Assembly: GCA_029260015.1 (NCBI GenBank)
Contig: JAJDEB010000014.1
Span: 1-64,000 of the forward strand
Source: Phycisphaerae bacterium
GTDB taxonomy: Bacteria; Planctomycetota; Phycisphaerae; UBA1845
Reading direction: 5' to 3'
Length of the DNA stretch: 64,000 nucleotides
Below the pieces are notes generated by a model. That model saw only the letters and a program-made list of their open reading frames with translations, was not told the origin of the DNA and made no database searches. Made by a program: the position numbers and the translations under genes. Shown piece after piece: positions 1 to 8,575 of the stretch (the first letter of the stretch is position 1; each line of letters begins with the position of its first letter).

Positions 1-2484
1 GACATTCGATTTGTGATTATCGTCGATGAGTTTCAGGAAGGCATATTGCTTGACGATGTCGGTGTCTGCGAAGTTGCCGGCCCGCCCGATTGCAACAGCA
101 ATGGTGTTGATGATGCTGACGACTTGACGGGAGGCACCAGCAACGACAACAATACTAACAACATTCCCGACGAGTGCGACGAATGCGTTGACGATATCGA
201 TTGCAGCAATGGCATGTTCTGCGATGGATTCGAAATCTGCCTCGTCGACGTTTGTCAGTTCAATTCGCCACCCTGTGGTGCGGGCCAAAACTGTGATGAG
301 GGCAACGACGAGTGCATTGCCGACGGTGCAGACTGCAACACCAATGGTATCGGAGACTCCACAGACATCGCCGGAGCAACCAGCACCGACTCTAATGCCA
401 ACAACATTCCGGACGAATGCGATGAATGCGTGACCGACGGCGACTGCGATGACGGTTTGTTCTGCACCGGTGTCGAAACGTGTGCCACGGATGCGTGTGT
501 TGCTGGCGTGAGTCCTTGTGCTGCCGGTCAGACTTGCGACGAAGGCACCGACGCCTGCGACCCAGATGGCCCCGATTGCAACACCAATGGCATCGGCGAC
601 GCGACGGACATCTCTGGCGGTTTCAGCGATGACTTGAACGCCAACAGCATCCCCGACGAGTGCGACGAATGCGTATTCGACGCCGATTGCGACGATGGCT
701 TGTTCTGTACGGGCGTTGAAACGTGCGACACCGACACGTGCGTCGCAAGCGGAGATCCTTGCGCACCTGGACAAATCTGCAACGAAGGTGCGGACGCATG
801 CGATCCGGATGGAGCCGACTGCAACAACAACGGCATCGGCGACGCGACCGACATTGCCGGCGCGACCAGCGACGACGTAAACGCCAACAGCGTTCCCGAC
901 GAGTGCGATGAATGCGTCGCCGATGGCGATTGCGACGATGGACTCTTCTGCAATGGCGACGAAACCTGCCCAGTCGACACCTGCGTCGACGGTATGAACC
1001 CCTGCTCGGGTGGCGAAATCTGCGACGAGATTGGCGATGTCTGCGTCATCAACACCGACTGCAATTCCAACGGCGTCGATGACAGCCTCGACATCGCCGG
1101 ACCGACCAGCGACGACGTCAACGCCAACAGCGTTCCCGACGAATGCGATGAATGCCTCGTCGATGGCGACTGCAATGATGGCGACTATTGCAACGGTGAA
1201 GAAACCTGCGATGTGGACCGCTGCGACGCCGGAGTGCTTCCGTGCGTCGTCGGACAATCCTGCGATGAACCGACCGACACATGTCTGCCGATCGGCAACG
1301 ATTGCAATTCCAACGGCATCGGCGACGACGCCGACATCGCCGGCGGATTCAGCGATGACGACAACGCCAACAACATTCCCGACGAATGCGATGCGTGCGT
1401 CGTCGATGGCGACTGCGACGACGGCCTGTTCTGCAATGGAGCCGAAACCTGCGAAGCCGCCACTTGCGTTGCTGGCACCAACCCGTGCCTGCTCGGCGAA
1501 GTGTGCGACGAAGGCACCGACACCTGCGAGCAACCCGACTGCAACACCAACGGAATCGGCGACCTTGACGATATCGCGGGCGGGACGTCAGCCGACACTG
1601 ACTTCAACGGCGTGCCCGACGAATGCGGCTGCACAAGCAACGCCGAATGCGACGACGGATTGTTCTGCAACGGTGCCGAAATTTGCAATGCCGGATTCTG
1701 CGAATCACCGGGTAACACATGTGCCCCTGGCCAGAGTTGCAACGAAGCCAGCGACACTTGCGATTCGAACGGTGGTGGAGGCGGTGGTGGCGGTGGCGGG
1801 CCAGCCGATGGCGACAGCGATGGCGTTGCAGATGGTTCCGACGCTTGCCCCGACACACCGATTGGTGTTGGCGTGGATAGCGACGGTTGCGCCGAGTCAC
1901 AACTTGACGATGACGAAGATGGCGTCTTTAACGACGTAGACATTTGTGCTGACACGCCAACCGGCGAAACCGTCAACGGGGCTGGTTGCTCCGGTTCGCA
2001 GCTCGATAGCGATGGTGACGGTGTCAGCAATGACGTCGATACTTGCCCGAACACGCCAACCGATGAATCGGCGGATGCCGACGGTTGTTCAGATTCGCAA
2101 CTTGATGACGGCGACCCCGACCCTGATCCTCAGCCCGGTCCCGGCGATGACGTCGACACCAACGGCGAGACCCCGGACAATGGTGGCGGGGACGGTGATG
2201 GTGGCGACGGAGACAACGGTGACGGCGATACACCGGATGACCCCGACAGCGATGGCGACGGTGTTCCCGATTCGCGGGATGAGTGCTCGTTCACCCCGGA
2301 AGGCTACGAGGTCAACTCGGTCGGATGCGCCCTGCTCGATCCTGAGCCCAATGATGACGACGAACAGGACGGCTGCGCTGCTGGCGTGGGTTGTGGTGCT
2401 GGAGGAACTGCCACGCTTATGCTCATGATGCTTGGATTCGGCGGACTCAAGTTCAATCGTCGCCGAACCAAATTTCCAACCTAA
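1..2484 (+). CDS. Cysteine-rich calcium-binding repeat surface protein (5' partial)
   Basis: The frame is open from the first base, so the real start lies outside the window; the GTG at 13 is not convincing. What is visible is the end of an N-terminal domain, then seven tandem copies of a unit of about 81 residues, each with DCNxNGIGD, an acidic Asn-rich stretch ending NxIPDECDEC, and a cysteine-rich half with DCDDGLFCNG. A run of 11 glycines (about nt 1773-1803) follows, then thrombospondin type 3-like Ca-binding repeats such as DSDGDGVSNDVDTCPNTP. The C-terminus has Cys-Gly, a hydrophobic segment (LMLMMLGFGGL) and a basic tail NRRR, which resembles a sorting signal. Highly acidic and cysteine-rich, so it is inferred to be exported and anchored at the cell surface. 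No enzymatic domain seen. The same tail recurs in the HAF-repeat protein downstream. Confidence 0.85.
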   Translation, partial: DIRFVIIVDEFQEGILLDDVGVCEVAGPPDCNSNGVDDADDLTGGTSNDNNTNNIPDECDECVDDIDCSNGMFCDGFEICLVDVCQFNSPPCGAGQNCDEGNDECIADGADCNTNGIGDSTDIAGATSTDSNANNIPDECDECVTDGDCDDGLFCTGVETCATDACVAGVSPCAAGQTCDEGTDACDPDGPDCNTNGIGDATDISGGFSDDLNANSIPDECDECVFDADCDDGLFCTGVETCDTDTCVASGDPCAPGQICNEGADACDPDGADCNNNGIGDATDIAGATSDDVNANSVPDECDECVADGDCDDGLFCNGDETCPVDTCVDGMNPCSGGEICDEIGDVCVINTDCNSNGVDDSLDIAGPTSDDVNANSVPDECDECLVDGDCNDGDYCNGEETCDVDRCDAGVLPCVVGQSCDEPTDTCLPIGNDCNSNGIGDDADIAGGFSDDDNANNIPDECDACVVDGDCDDGLFCNGAETCEAATCVAGTNPCLLGEVCDEGTDTCEQPDCNTNGIGDLDDIAGGTSADTDFNGVPDECGCTSNAECDDGLFCNGAEICNAGFCESPGNTCAPGQSCNEASDTCDSNGGGGGGGGGGPADGDSDGVADGSDACPDTPIGVGVDSDGCAESQLDDDEDGVFNDVDICADTPTGETVNGAGCSGSQLDSDGDGVSNDVDTCPNTPTDESADADGCSDSQLDDGDPDPDPQPGPGDDVDTNGETPDNGGGDGDGGDGDNGDGDTPDDPDSDGDGVPDSRDECSFTPEGYEVNSVGCALLDPEPNDDDEQDGCAAGVGCGAGGTATLMLMMLGFGGLKFNRRRTKFPT
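88..1770 (+). repeat. Seven tandem 243-bp coding repeats
   Basis: The DCNxNG codons recur at about nt 88, 331, 574, 817, 1057, 1300 and 1537, a period of 243 bp with small codon-sized deviations (240 and 237). Identity between copies is high at protein level and still clear at DNA level, which points to recent duplication or gene conversion within the gene. Confidence 0.9.
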
Positions 2485-2510
2485 TTCATACCAACCATCA
2501 AAGCTCAATA

Positions 2511-2554
2511 AAAAAGCTGCAAAGGCCGTAATGAGGCTCTTGCAGCTTTTTTTT
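2511..2554 (+). terminator. Rho-independent terminator after the repeat protein
   Basis: Arms AAAAAGCTGCAA (2511-2522) and TTGCAGCTTTTT (2540-2551) are perfectly complementary, with a 17-nt loop and a run of eight T. It lies 27 nt after the stop codon. The A-rich left arm would also let it work on the other strand. Confidence 0.85.
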
Positions 2555-2573
2555 CGCGCCCATCCAACGTCTT

Positions 2574-2900
2574 TTGAGAAACATTTTTCAGGATTCCAAG
2601 CAGACTCTGCAAGTATCGAGTGGAGCCGTAGCGGCAGAGCAGAAGAATGTACAGAAGCCGATTCCGAATCCTCGTCAACCGTTCGCAATTGGGATTGGTT
2701 GCCGTCACGACGGCGGAGGCCTTTCTGATAACGAAGGAACAGACATAGGAACTAGCGGTGAAAGCCCGCCCGAACCGATTGGCGGCGCGGCTGCTGCTAC
2801 CGCATCACCGACGATGAACATGCTCGGTTTCGGTGGATTGAGGGCTGGCCAGCAACACGCTCGCTCAAGCGAATGGATTATTGAAATGCCAACTGCCTAA
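2574..2900 (+). pseudogene. Relic of a surface protein with the same C-terminal tail
   Basis: The open frame has no signal peptide or recognisable domain, but its end (about nt 2760-2860) reads Gly/Ser-rich linker, then GGAAAATASPTMNMLGFGGL, which matches the C-terminal tails of the genes on either side (TLMLMMLGFGGLK and TMILLGLGGFKVNRR). The tail cysteine is replaced by glycine, the hydrophobic core contains Ser and Pro, and the NRR motif is lost in favour of about 20 unrelated residues. I read this as the decayed 3' end of a third member, left between two intact ones. A small expressed protein cannot be excluded. Confidence 0.5.
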
Positions 2901-2950
2901 CGATCACACTTAGATCGGTGTGATTCTTGATGATGCAAACTTGGGATAAT

Positions 2951-2955
2951 GAGGA
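2951..2955 (+). promoter_or_regulatory. Shine-Dalgarno that sets the HAF protein start
   Basis: GAGGA lies 8 nt before the ATG at 2964. The earlier ATG at 2949 overlaps this site and has no comparable site of its own, so 2964 is preferred. Confidence 0.6.
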
Positions 2956-2963
2956 ACATAAAA

Positions 2964-4415
2964 ATGAACAAGACCATGAATCACCAAATTAAAACTGTCA
3001 AAATCTCAAGATGCAGATTGGGTTTGTTAATGCTTATGCTGGGTTTCGTTCCCGCAACCCCACATGCTTTGGCCGGAGATGAGGGAGCGAGTTTCCAAGG
3101 CCTGGGCAATCCAACAGACGAACAAAGCGAGGTAAGCGCCGTATCTGGCGATGGTTTGGTCGTCGTGGGCCGCAAAGGGTCAGCTCCCGATTTCCGCTTC
3201 GGAGACAATGGTAGAGCATTCAAGTGGACATCGTCCGACGGATTCGTCGACCTCGGCACTTTGGGCGGATACAGCACAGCAAAAGGCGTATCAGATGACG
3301 GTTCAGTCGTTGCGGGTTACGGGACGTCCTTCCGATCCAGCCCCGGAGTTGAAGGTTGGCGTTGGACGGAAGAAAGCGGGATGGTCGGTCTGGGCTCCTT
3401 CGGTGACGACGACCCTGACCCGCCTGCTCAGGCGCGTTTTCATAGCCAAGCGTTTGGTGTATCAGGGAATGGTGCGGTCGTTGTCGGAGAGTCGACGGAT
3501 CCGTCGTTAGAAAATGCGTTCCGCTGGACGGAACAAGACGGTTTCCTCAACTTGGGCACCCTTACGGGCGGTGGGTTCAGCAGCGCCACCGCGATCTCCT
3601 TAGACGGCAGAGTCATCGTCGGGTGCACATCAGATAATGACTCACCTAACCTGAACGCTTTTCGCTGGACCGAGGACGGGGGCATGGTCGGTCTTGAGAG
3701 ACTCCCGGGAGGTAGCGACGTAAACAACAGAGCGAGCGAAGCGACTGACGTGTCGGATGACGGTGCGGTCGTCGTGGGCGAGGCGGGCAGTTCGACTGGC
3801 CTCCATGCGTTTCGCTGGACGGAACAAGGCGGAACGGTTGCACTAGGTGAACCCTCTGACGAAGCATTCAACAGCTTTGCCACTGGTGTATCGGGAGATG
3901 GCGCGATCGTTGTTGGAGGCGCCTTTGAACGATCGGACGATCCTTCAGAAAGCAATGCCCCGATCGCCGTCATTTGGACGGCCAATGGCGGAGCGCAATC
4001 GCTCCAGGAACTACTGGAGAACGAATTCGGCCTCGACCTAACGGGGTGGCACTTGGAGCAAGCCAACGGTATTTCCACTGATGGCCGAACCATCGTGGGT
4101 GACGCCTTCAAACCTGCAAACGTGGGAGACACGTACGACTTTGAGGATCCTAAAGAAGGATGGATCGTCAGGCTTCCTGCATCGTTTATAGCAAGTGCCG
4201 GCGTTCCTGATGACGGAGCCAATATGGGTGGATCAAGTTCAAACGGAGGGGACGGAGGCACCAGTACCAACGGTGATAATGGTTCGAGCGGCGGTGGTAG
4301 CAACACCTCGACACCGGCACCGACTGGGTGTGGGGCCGCCGCGATGGCCTCACTCACAATGATCTTGCTCGGTCTCGGTGGATTCAAAGTCAATCGGCGG
4401 TACAGCCCCCAGTAA
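2964..4415 (+). CDS. HAF-repeat extracellular protein with C-terminal sorting-like tail
   Basis: A secretion signal (RCRLGLLMLMLGFV...ALAG) is followed by at least seven HAF-type repeats, each containing a G-VSDDGSVVAG/VVVG strand and an AFRWTE or W-T motif then a short loop with LG-L; such repeats are thought to form a beta-propeller-like fold. A Gly/Ser/Asn-rich linker (about residues 415-455) leads to Cys-Gly-Ala-Ala, a hydrophobic segment TMILLGLGGF and NRR. The product is inferred to be exported and held at the envelope. Biochemical function of HAF proteins is not established. It follows a relic with the same tail and precedes a lipoprotein on the same strand. Confidence 0.85.
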   Translation: MNKTMNHQIKTVKISRCRLGLLMLMLGFVPATPHALAGDEGASFQGLGNPTDEQSEVSAVSGDGLVVVGRKGSAPDFRFGDNGRAFKWTSSDGFVDLGTLGGYSTAKGVSDDGSVVAGYGTSFRSSPGVEGWRWTEESGMVGLGSFGDDDPDPPAQARFHSQAFGVSGNGAVVVGESTDPSLENAFRWTEQDGFLNLGTLTGGGFSSATAISLDGRVIVGCTSDNDSPNLNAFRWTEDGGMVGLERLPGGSDVNNRASEATDVSDDGAVVVGEAGSSTGLHAFRWTEQGGTVALGEPSDEAFNSFATGVSGDGAIVVGGAFERSDDPSESNAPIAVIWTANGGAQSLQELLENEFGLDLTGWHLEQANGISTDGRTIVGDAFKPANVGDTYDFEDPKEGWIVRLPASFIASAGVPDDGANMGGSSSNGGDGGTSTNGDNGSSGGGSNTSTPAPTGCGAAAMASLTMILLGLGGFKVNRRYSPQ

Positions 4416-4487
4416 CTTAGCCCGCTCTGCAGTCCAAGCGGTTTCATCTTTCAATGCGAAACTATATTGAACGAAAAGGACTATTCG

Positions 4488-5606
4488 ATGTTACGCATTC
4501 TCTTGAGCAGCATGTTGCTGGTTTCAATTTCGGTCGGTTGCGATATGGCCGTCGTGCCCGGTGGCGGCACAGCCCAGGGCAATGGAGACTCAATTGGCGG
4601 CGGCGATACGGGACAGGGAGGTAACTCCAGTCAGATCACGGGGCCGCGAATCATCGCGCCCGCTTTCATCAACCGGGGCGGAATTGGGGTGGGTGGAATT
4701 TCGACATTCCCACTTGGTGAATCACTGAGCGGCGAGCAGTCGCCTGGAATGTTTCTGGATGGAAAACCGTCCTGCCTGACCACGGTGGACGGGCAGGCCA
4801 GGCTGGGGATCAATTCCGCAGGAGAGTTGCTGGCCTTTGCGCGATTCGCAGGCAACTGCGATGATCCCGAATCATATTTCGTCAACGTCTATGCAGATGC
4901 AACACAACTCGATGGCGTCCAGCAACCTGTGCGCACCGCGATTCTCGAAGATCCGTTGGACGGATTCGGCGAGTTTCTTCAGGTGGCTATCGATCGAGAG
5001 CGTGACTTGATGTATGTCTCAAGCACGCCTCCAGAACGAGGGCCTGGCCCGGATCGCATTTACGTCTACGAAGGCACGTCCGATCCCAGCTTCGATGGCG
5101 TCGTACCTCCGGTCAGGACGATCATTCTACCCGACATCACCAATGTGTTTGCACTTGAACTAGGTACGGATGATACGCTTTATGTGCTTGGAGGAGGCGT
5201 GTCGCGCATCACCGATGCCAGCACGCGAGATGGTGAGCTAACCAACGACGACATTGCGACGTTGAGTCTCGGGCTCATTCAGGATATCGCCGTGGACAGC
5301 CAGAATCGGCTGTGGTTGCTTCGCGAAAACCCCCAGACCGGCTTTGATCCTTTCACCGGAAATATCCTTCGGGTCGACGAGGACTTCGTCGATACCGATG
5401 TGAATGTTTTGATCTCGTACGCCGGGTTTCCAAAATCCATTCAAATCGACACGCAGGGAACGGTCTACATGCACGTCAGTACTTCTGGTGATATCAAAAT
5501 CTTTGAAGACATCGAATCTGGATCGGCAACTGAAGAGACAACACCCACCCGAACCGCGACCGGCATGCGTTTTGAGTCTAAGTCGCGATTCATTATCGTA
5601 GAATAA
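4488..5606 (+). CDS. Secreted lipoprotein, beta-propeller-like
   Basis: The ATG at 4488 is preceded by AAAGGA at 7 nt spacing; the TTG at 4467 upstream is not needed. The N-terminus MLRILLSSMLLVSISVGC is a signal peptide ending in a lipobox-like site with Cys at residue 18. A Gly/Gln/Asn-rich linker follows, then a body with repeated strands such as DLMYVSS, TLYVLGGGV, RLWLLRENP and TVYMHVST spaced 40-50 residues apart, as in NHL/SMP-30-like propellers. The body mentions no catalytic motif I can recognise. Likely a membrane-anchored extracytoplasmic protein; ligand unknown. Confidence 0.75.
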   Translation: MLRILLSSMLLVSISVGCDMAVVPGGGTAQGNGDSIGGGDTGQGGNSSQITGPRIIAPAFINRGGIGVGGISTFPLGESLSGEQSPGMFLDGKPSCLTTVDGQARLGINSAGELLAFARFAGNCDDPESYFVNVYADATQLDGVQQPVRTAILEDPLDGFGEFLQVAIDRERDLMYVSSTPPERGPGPDRIYVYEGTSDPSFDGVVPPVRTIILPDITNVFALELGTDDTLYVLGGGVSRITDASTRDGELTNDDIATLSLGLIQDIAVDSQNRLWLLRENPQTGFDPFTGNILRVDEDFVDTDVNVLISYAGFPKSIQIDTQGTVYMHVSTSGDIKIFEDIESGSATEETTPTRTATGMRFESKSRFIIVE

Positions 5607-5672
5607 TCAGTGATTTAGGGACTCGATTGCGCCGACTGGTCAGGCCCTGGTTCGCATGAAGCTTGGTCTCAT

Positions 5673-6641
5673 TCATGTCGGATCGCCAGGATTTCTAAAT
5701 TGCGGCAGGACCGGCGGATCGTCGTTGCGGGCGTTTCCGCTGAACAGACTATTGTTGGGCATATCGTCGACGGTTTCCAGGTCGATCGCGGCACCGTCTT
5801 CTCGGTAGCGATATCCGAGACGCTCTGGCGTCATCGTTTCTGCATGGCCGTCACAGAATACGACGTTGGCTCGCTTTTGGTGACGCGGATCGACGCCTGT
5901 CCTTGGGCTGCCGTCATCTCCTGTTCCTCTATCGGATACTGATGTCAGTCGCGGTGGGTCGAGCGTCCAGCCGTGGTTGCCCATCTCTGCGAAATCGGTT
6001 CCGGAATTGTTGTAGGATTTGCGTTCGTGCTGTGCGACACCCGCCGCCGTTCCGAGACAATCCGCTCCTAAAACCGTACCAGCGAGGCTGCGTATCTTCG
6101 TCAAATTCACCGGAAAATTGTGAAACTGATCCTCAGTCATGCGACCGTTGCCCAGAAATTGATGATTGTACCCATAGGCATAATTGCGCTCGTCGATCCA
6201 AGTTGGAACGGCTGGGCACGCGTAGACCTTGCTGTCATAGTCCTGCCGGTCGTCGGTGGTGCTTGGTTGATTGAACGCGAATACCCCGACCTGTTTGCCC
6301 ATCGTCGCGACCCACCGAGGCCGGTACTTCTTACCATTGCCGACATCGAACCAGTTGGCCGGATTGCTCGTCCCGCCCGAGAGTTTTGCAAATCGACCCG
6401 GCAGCGCAATGTCGTTGTTATCGCTCGCGTACATGTGCCACCCTTGAGCGAGTTGCCGCTGGTTGGAAAGACAGAGCAGACTCTTCGCCTGCTTGCGGGC
6501 TCGTGACAACGATGGCAACAAGACCGAGATGAGAATTGCAATAATTGAAACGACGACGAGTAACTCCACCAGAGTGAACCCGGTGCGGCGAGTCTCAGAT
6601 TTCCTTCCTAATAGAACGGCGATCGGTCGTTGGGTATGCAA
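5673..6641 (-). CDS. Prepilin-type N-terminal methylation protein with H-x9-DG motif
   Basis: The protein has a short basic leader, the prepilin peptidase site RRTGFTLVELLVVVSIIAIL and a hydrophobic helix, so it should be cleaved and methylated by a PilD-type peptidase and join a type II secretion or type IV pilus-like pseudopilus. Near the end, HQKRANVVFCDGHAE carries the H-x9-DG motif typical of the large planctomycete family of pseudopilin-like proteins. The start is taken as TTG at 6641 because GGAGGA sits 6 nt before it; a GTG at 6680 would add 13 residues containing that site. It stands alone, transcribed toward the lipoprotein gene. Confidence 0.85.
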   Translation of the reverse strand: MHTQRPIAVLLGRKSETRRTGFTLVELLVVVSIIAILISVLLPSLSRARKQAKSLLCLSNQRQLAQGWHMYASDNNDIALPGRFAKLSGGTSNPANWFDVGNGKKYRPRWVATMGKQVGVFAFNQPSTTDDRQDYDSKVYACPAVPTWIDERNYAYGYNHQFLGNGRMTEDQFHNFPVNLTKIRSLAGTVLGADCLGTAAGVAQHERKSYNNSGTDFAEMGNHGWTLDPPRLTSVSDRGTGDDGSPRTGVDPRHQKRANVVFCDGHAETMTPERLGYRYREDGAAIDLETVDDMPNNSLFSGNARNDDPPVLPQFRNPGDPT

Positions 6642-6647
6642 GGCGAG

Positions 6648-6653
6648 TCCTCC
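6648..6653 (-). promoter_or_regulatory. Shine-Dalgarno favouring a TTG start
   Basis: GGAGGA on the minus strand, 6 nt before TTG at 6641. It is the only strong site near the 5' end of the prepilin-like gene. Confidence 0.55.
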
Positions 6654-6723
6654 GGAAGACAAAAAATCATCAATCAGCACGCGACTTCAAGTTTTGTCCA
6701 TCGACTCGCCCGACGCAATGTAA

Positions 6724-6753
6724 AAACAAAAAAAGCCCGTCGATTGACGGGCT
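6724..6753 (-). terminator. Terminator of the rplM-rpsI operon
   Basis: On the minus strand an 8-bp perfect stem AGCCCGTC/GACGGGCT with a 4-nt loop is followed by a T-rich run (TTTTTTTG). It lies about 65 nt after the rpsI stop. Confidence 0.85.
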
Positions 6754-6817
6754 GTATGTGTCAGAATTTGTCGGCGAACACGGCTCGCCATTGTTGCGCA
6801 GATCGATGAGTTCGGGT

Positions 6818-7330
6818 TTAACGCTTCGAGAACTGGAAGCTGCGGCGGGCGCCACGACGACCGTATTTCTTACGCTCGACTCGACGACCATCACGCGTCA
6901 GGAATTTGCCGTCGCGAAGGATGGCTTCGTATTCCGCGCTGGCTTCTTTAAGCGCACGTGCGATACCCAACACGATGGCTCCGGCTTGGCCGGTCGTTCC
7001 ACCACCGGTGGCGTTCACAAACACATCGACCCGTTTCCCGGTGTCCGTCGCATTCAGCGGCGCAACGATCGTGTTGCGATCGCGCTCCAGATGAAAATAC
7101 TTTTCGACGTCGCGGCCGTTGATGACAAACTTTCCACTGCCCTGCTTGATTCGCACGCGGGCAATCGAACTCTTGCGACGACCGGTTCCCCAGTGATACC
7201 CCCCTGCTTTGGGCTTGGGTGCCGTCCACTCATGGGTCAGCGAAGTGACAGTGGGTTTTTGTGCAACTACCACCGCAACGGATTCTTCCGATGAGGCGGG
7301 GGCATCCTTAGGTTTAGGTGAATCAGCCAC
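6818..7330 (-). CDS. rpsI: 30S ribosomal protein S9
   Basis: The core GTGRRKSSIARVRI near the start and the C-terminal KKYGRRGARRSFQFSKR are diagnostic of S9, whose basic tail reaches the P-site tRNA in the small subunit. The family is usually about 130 residues; this one has some 45 additional N-terminal residues rich in Ala, Pro and Thr. GTG at 7330 is chosen because GGAGA lies 8 nt upstream; a TTG at 7345 would add five residues and has no site. It lies downstream of rplM, the usual bacterial pair. Confidence 0.95.
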   Translation of the reverse strand: MADSPKPKDAPASSEESVAVVVAQKPTVTSLTHEWTAPKPKAGGYHWGTGRRKSSIARVRIKQGSGKFVINGRDVEKYFHLERDRNTIVAPLNATDTGKRVDVFVNATGGGTTGQAGAIVLGIARALKEASAEYEAILRDGKFLTRDGRRVERKKYGRRGARRSFQFSKR

Positions 7331-7404
7331 GAACGTCGTCTCCAATCAGATACATATTCATCACGGCCGATGCGACCGTGCAAAAGCGTTTACATGCAAA
7401 ATTC

Positions 7405-7848
7405 TTAAAATGCCCACTCTTTCGGCTGCTGGGCGGTGTGCGGATGGTTCTCTTCCGCGTAGATCTTAAGCTTGTTGAGCATGTGCCGACCAAGTGCGTT
7501 CTTCGGAAGCATCCGCTTAACCGCAAATCGCAAGATGCGGTCCGGGTGACGTTCCATGAGATCTTCACCCGATTCGGTTTTGAAACCACCGATATGATAG
7601 GTGTATCGATCGTAGTGCATCGCAGCCAGCTTGTTACCGGTCAGCTTCACTTTCTCGCAGTTGGTCACCACGACAAAATCACCGGTATCCACATGCGGGG
7701 TATAGGTCGGCTTGTGCTTTCCCATCAACACCGTTGCGATCTTAACCGCGAGGCGTCCCATCACCTGATCCGTGGCATCGACATGATGCCACTCCGGGTG
7801 AAAGGTTTCCTTGCGGGCCATATATGAAGGAGTGCGTCCTATAGGCAT
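7405..7848 (-). CDS. rplM: 50S ribosomal protein L13
   Basis: WHHVDATDQVMGRLAVKIA and GKHKPTYTPHVDTGDFVVV match the L13 core, and the end has the conserved MLPKNALGRHMLNKLKIY. L13 is an early-assembling protein of the large subunit. ATG at 7848 gives MPIGRTPSYMARKE..., comparable to the leader seen in other L13 proteins; the ATG at 7821 and an upstream codon at 7875 are alternatives, and no strong ribosome site decides. First gene of the operon with rpsI, with a 74-nt gap. Confidence 0.94.
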   Translation of the reverse strand: MPIGRTPSYMARKETFHPEWHHVDATDQVMGRLAVKIATVLMGKHKPTYTPHVDTGDFVVVTNCEKVKLTGNKLAAMHYDRYTYHIGGFKTESGEDLMERHPDRILRFAVKRMLPKNALGRHMLNKLKIYAEENHPHTAQQPKEWAF

Positions 7849-8206
7849 AACTGCATCAATCCAAACAAAAACCAAATCTCAATCGATCTACTGCTGCAGA
7901 GCCCCGCATCGTACAAAACGCCCGAATATCGTCAAGGCCAGCAATCGTGCAAACCGACAATGTGCAGCCCCGCCGAGGCGGAAACCAAACGCAATGGACC
8001 TCCGATGACGGCCATCGGTCGAGAATTTGCATCCGACAACGTCATGGCCCCGCCTACTAAAACCGCACCTAAAGTCGCCGCTGGTCGGTTTTTATGCACA
8101 TTGCCCCTCGCCGAAATCACGACTTTTGGCTACGCTGCACGGCGCGTCGGATCGGGGGTCACCTCGGTCAGTTTTTCAATTTTGGCCATTGTGATAGGGA
8201 GCCGCC
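7849..8206. other. Divergent promoter region, rplM / STAS gene
   Basis: About 360 nt between two divergent genes. It must hold both promoters, but I see no clear box pair, repeat or leader structure. An AGGGAG ribosome site at 8196-8201 serves the STAS gene. Confidence 0.4.
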
Positions 8207-8575
8207 ATGCCGCAAGCATCCCGTCTGCTCGTGGAACATATCGAAGATGTTGCCGTTGTCACCTTCACCGAATCGTCGATTGTCAATACCCAGCAGATCG
8301 ACAGCATCCGCGAAGAACTCTTCAACATGGTCGACAAGAAAGCCTGTCGACGCATGATCCTCGACATGACCAAGGTCCGCCAACTCAGTTCCGCTGCGCT
8401 TGGTGTCCTTATTCCGGTCAACGAGAATATCAAGAAGATCAAGGGCAAGCTCATCCTCACCGGTGCCCAGCCGGAAGTCCGTAAGATTTTCAAGATCACG
8501 CGGCTTGAAAAGTTGTTTGTATTCAAAGATTCCGAAGCGGCTGCCCTCAAACATTTGAAGGTTAAAAAGGGCTAA
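8207..8575 (+). CDS. STAS-domain anti-anti-sigma factor-like protein
   Basis: The 122-residue product is a single STAS domain: VAVVTFTESSIVNTQQ for the first strands, then MILDMTKVRQLSSAALGVLI, where the serine pair sits at the position phosphorylated in SpoIIAA/RsbV-type proteins, then GKLILTGAQPEVRKIF. Such proteins bind anti-sigma kinases in partner-switching pathways. No RsbW-like kinase, PP2C phosphatase or sigma factor is adjacent, so the partners are encoded elsewhere. The ribosome site AGGGAG lies 5 nt before ATG. Confidence 0.9.
   Translation: MPQASRLLVEHIEDVAVVTFTESSIVNTQQIDSIREELFNMVDKKACRRMILDMTKVRQLSSAALGVLIPVNENIKKIKGKLILTGAQPEVRKIFKITRLEKLFVFKDSEAAALKHLKVKKG

Noticed and set aside
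1185-2054. 289-codon frame on the minus strand inside the repeat protein, and similar ones at 528-1175 and 33-215
   Set aside because: Ser/Pro-rich shadow of a repetitive GC-biased gene; it repeats with the same period and has no ribosome site.
3440-4447. 335-codon minus-strand frame opposite the HAF protein
   Set aside because: Mirror of the HAF repeats; low-complexity Pro/Ser content and no start signal.
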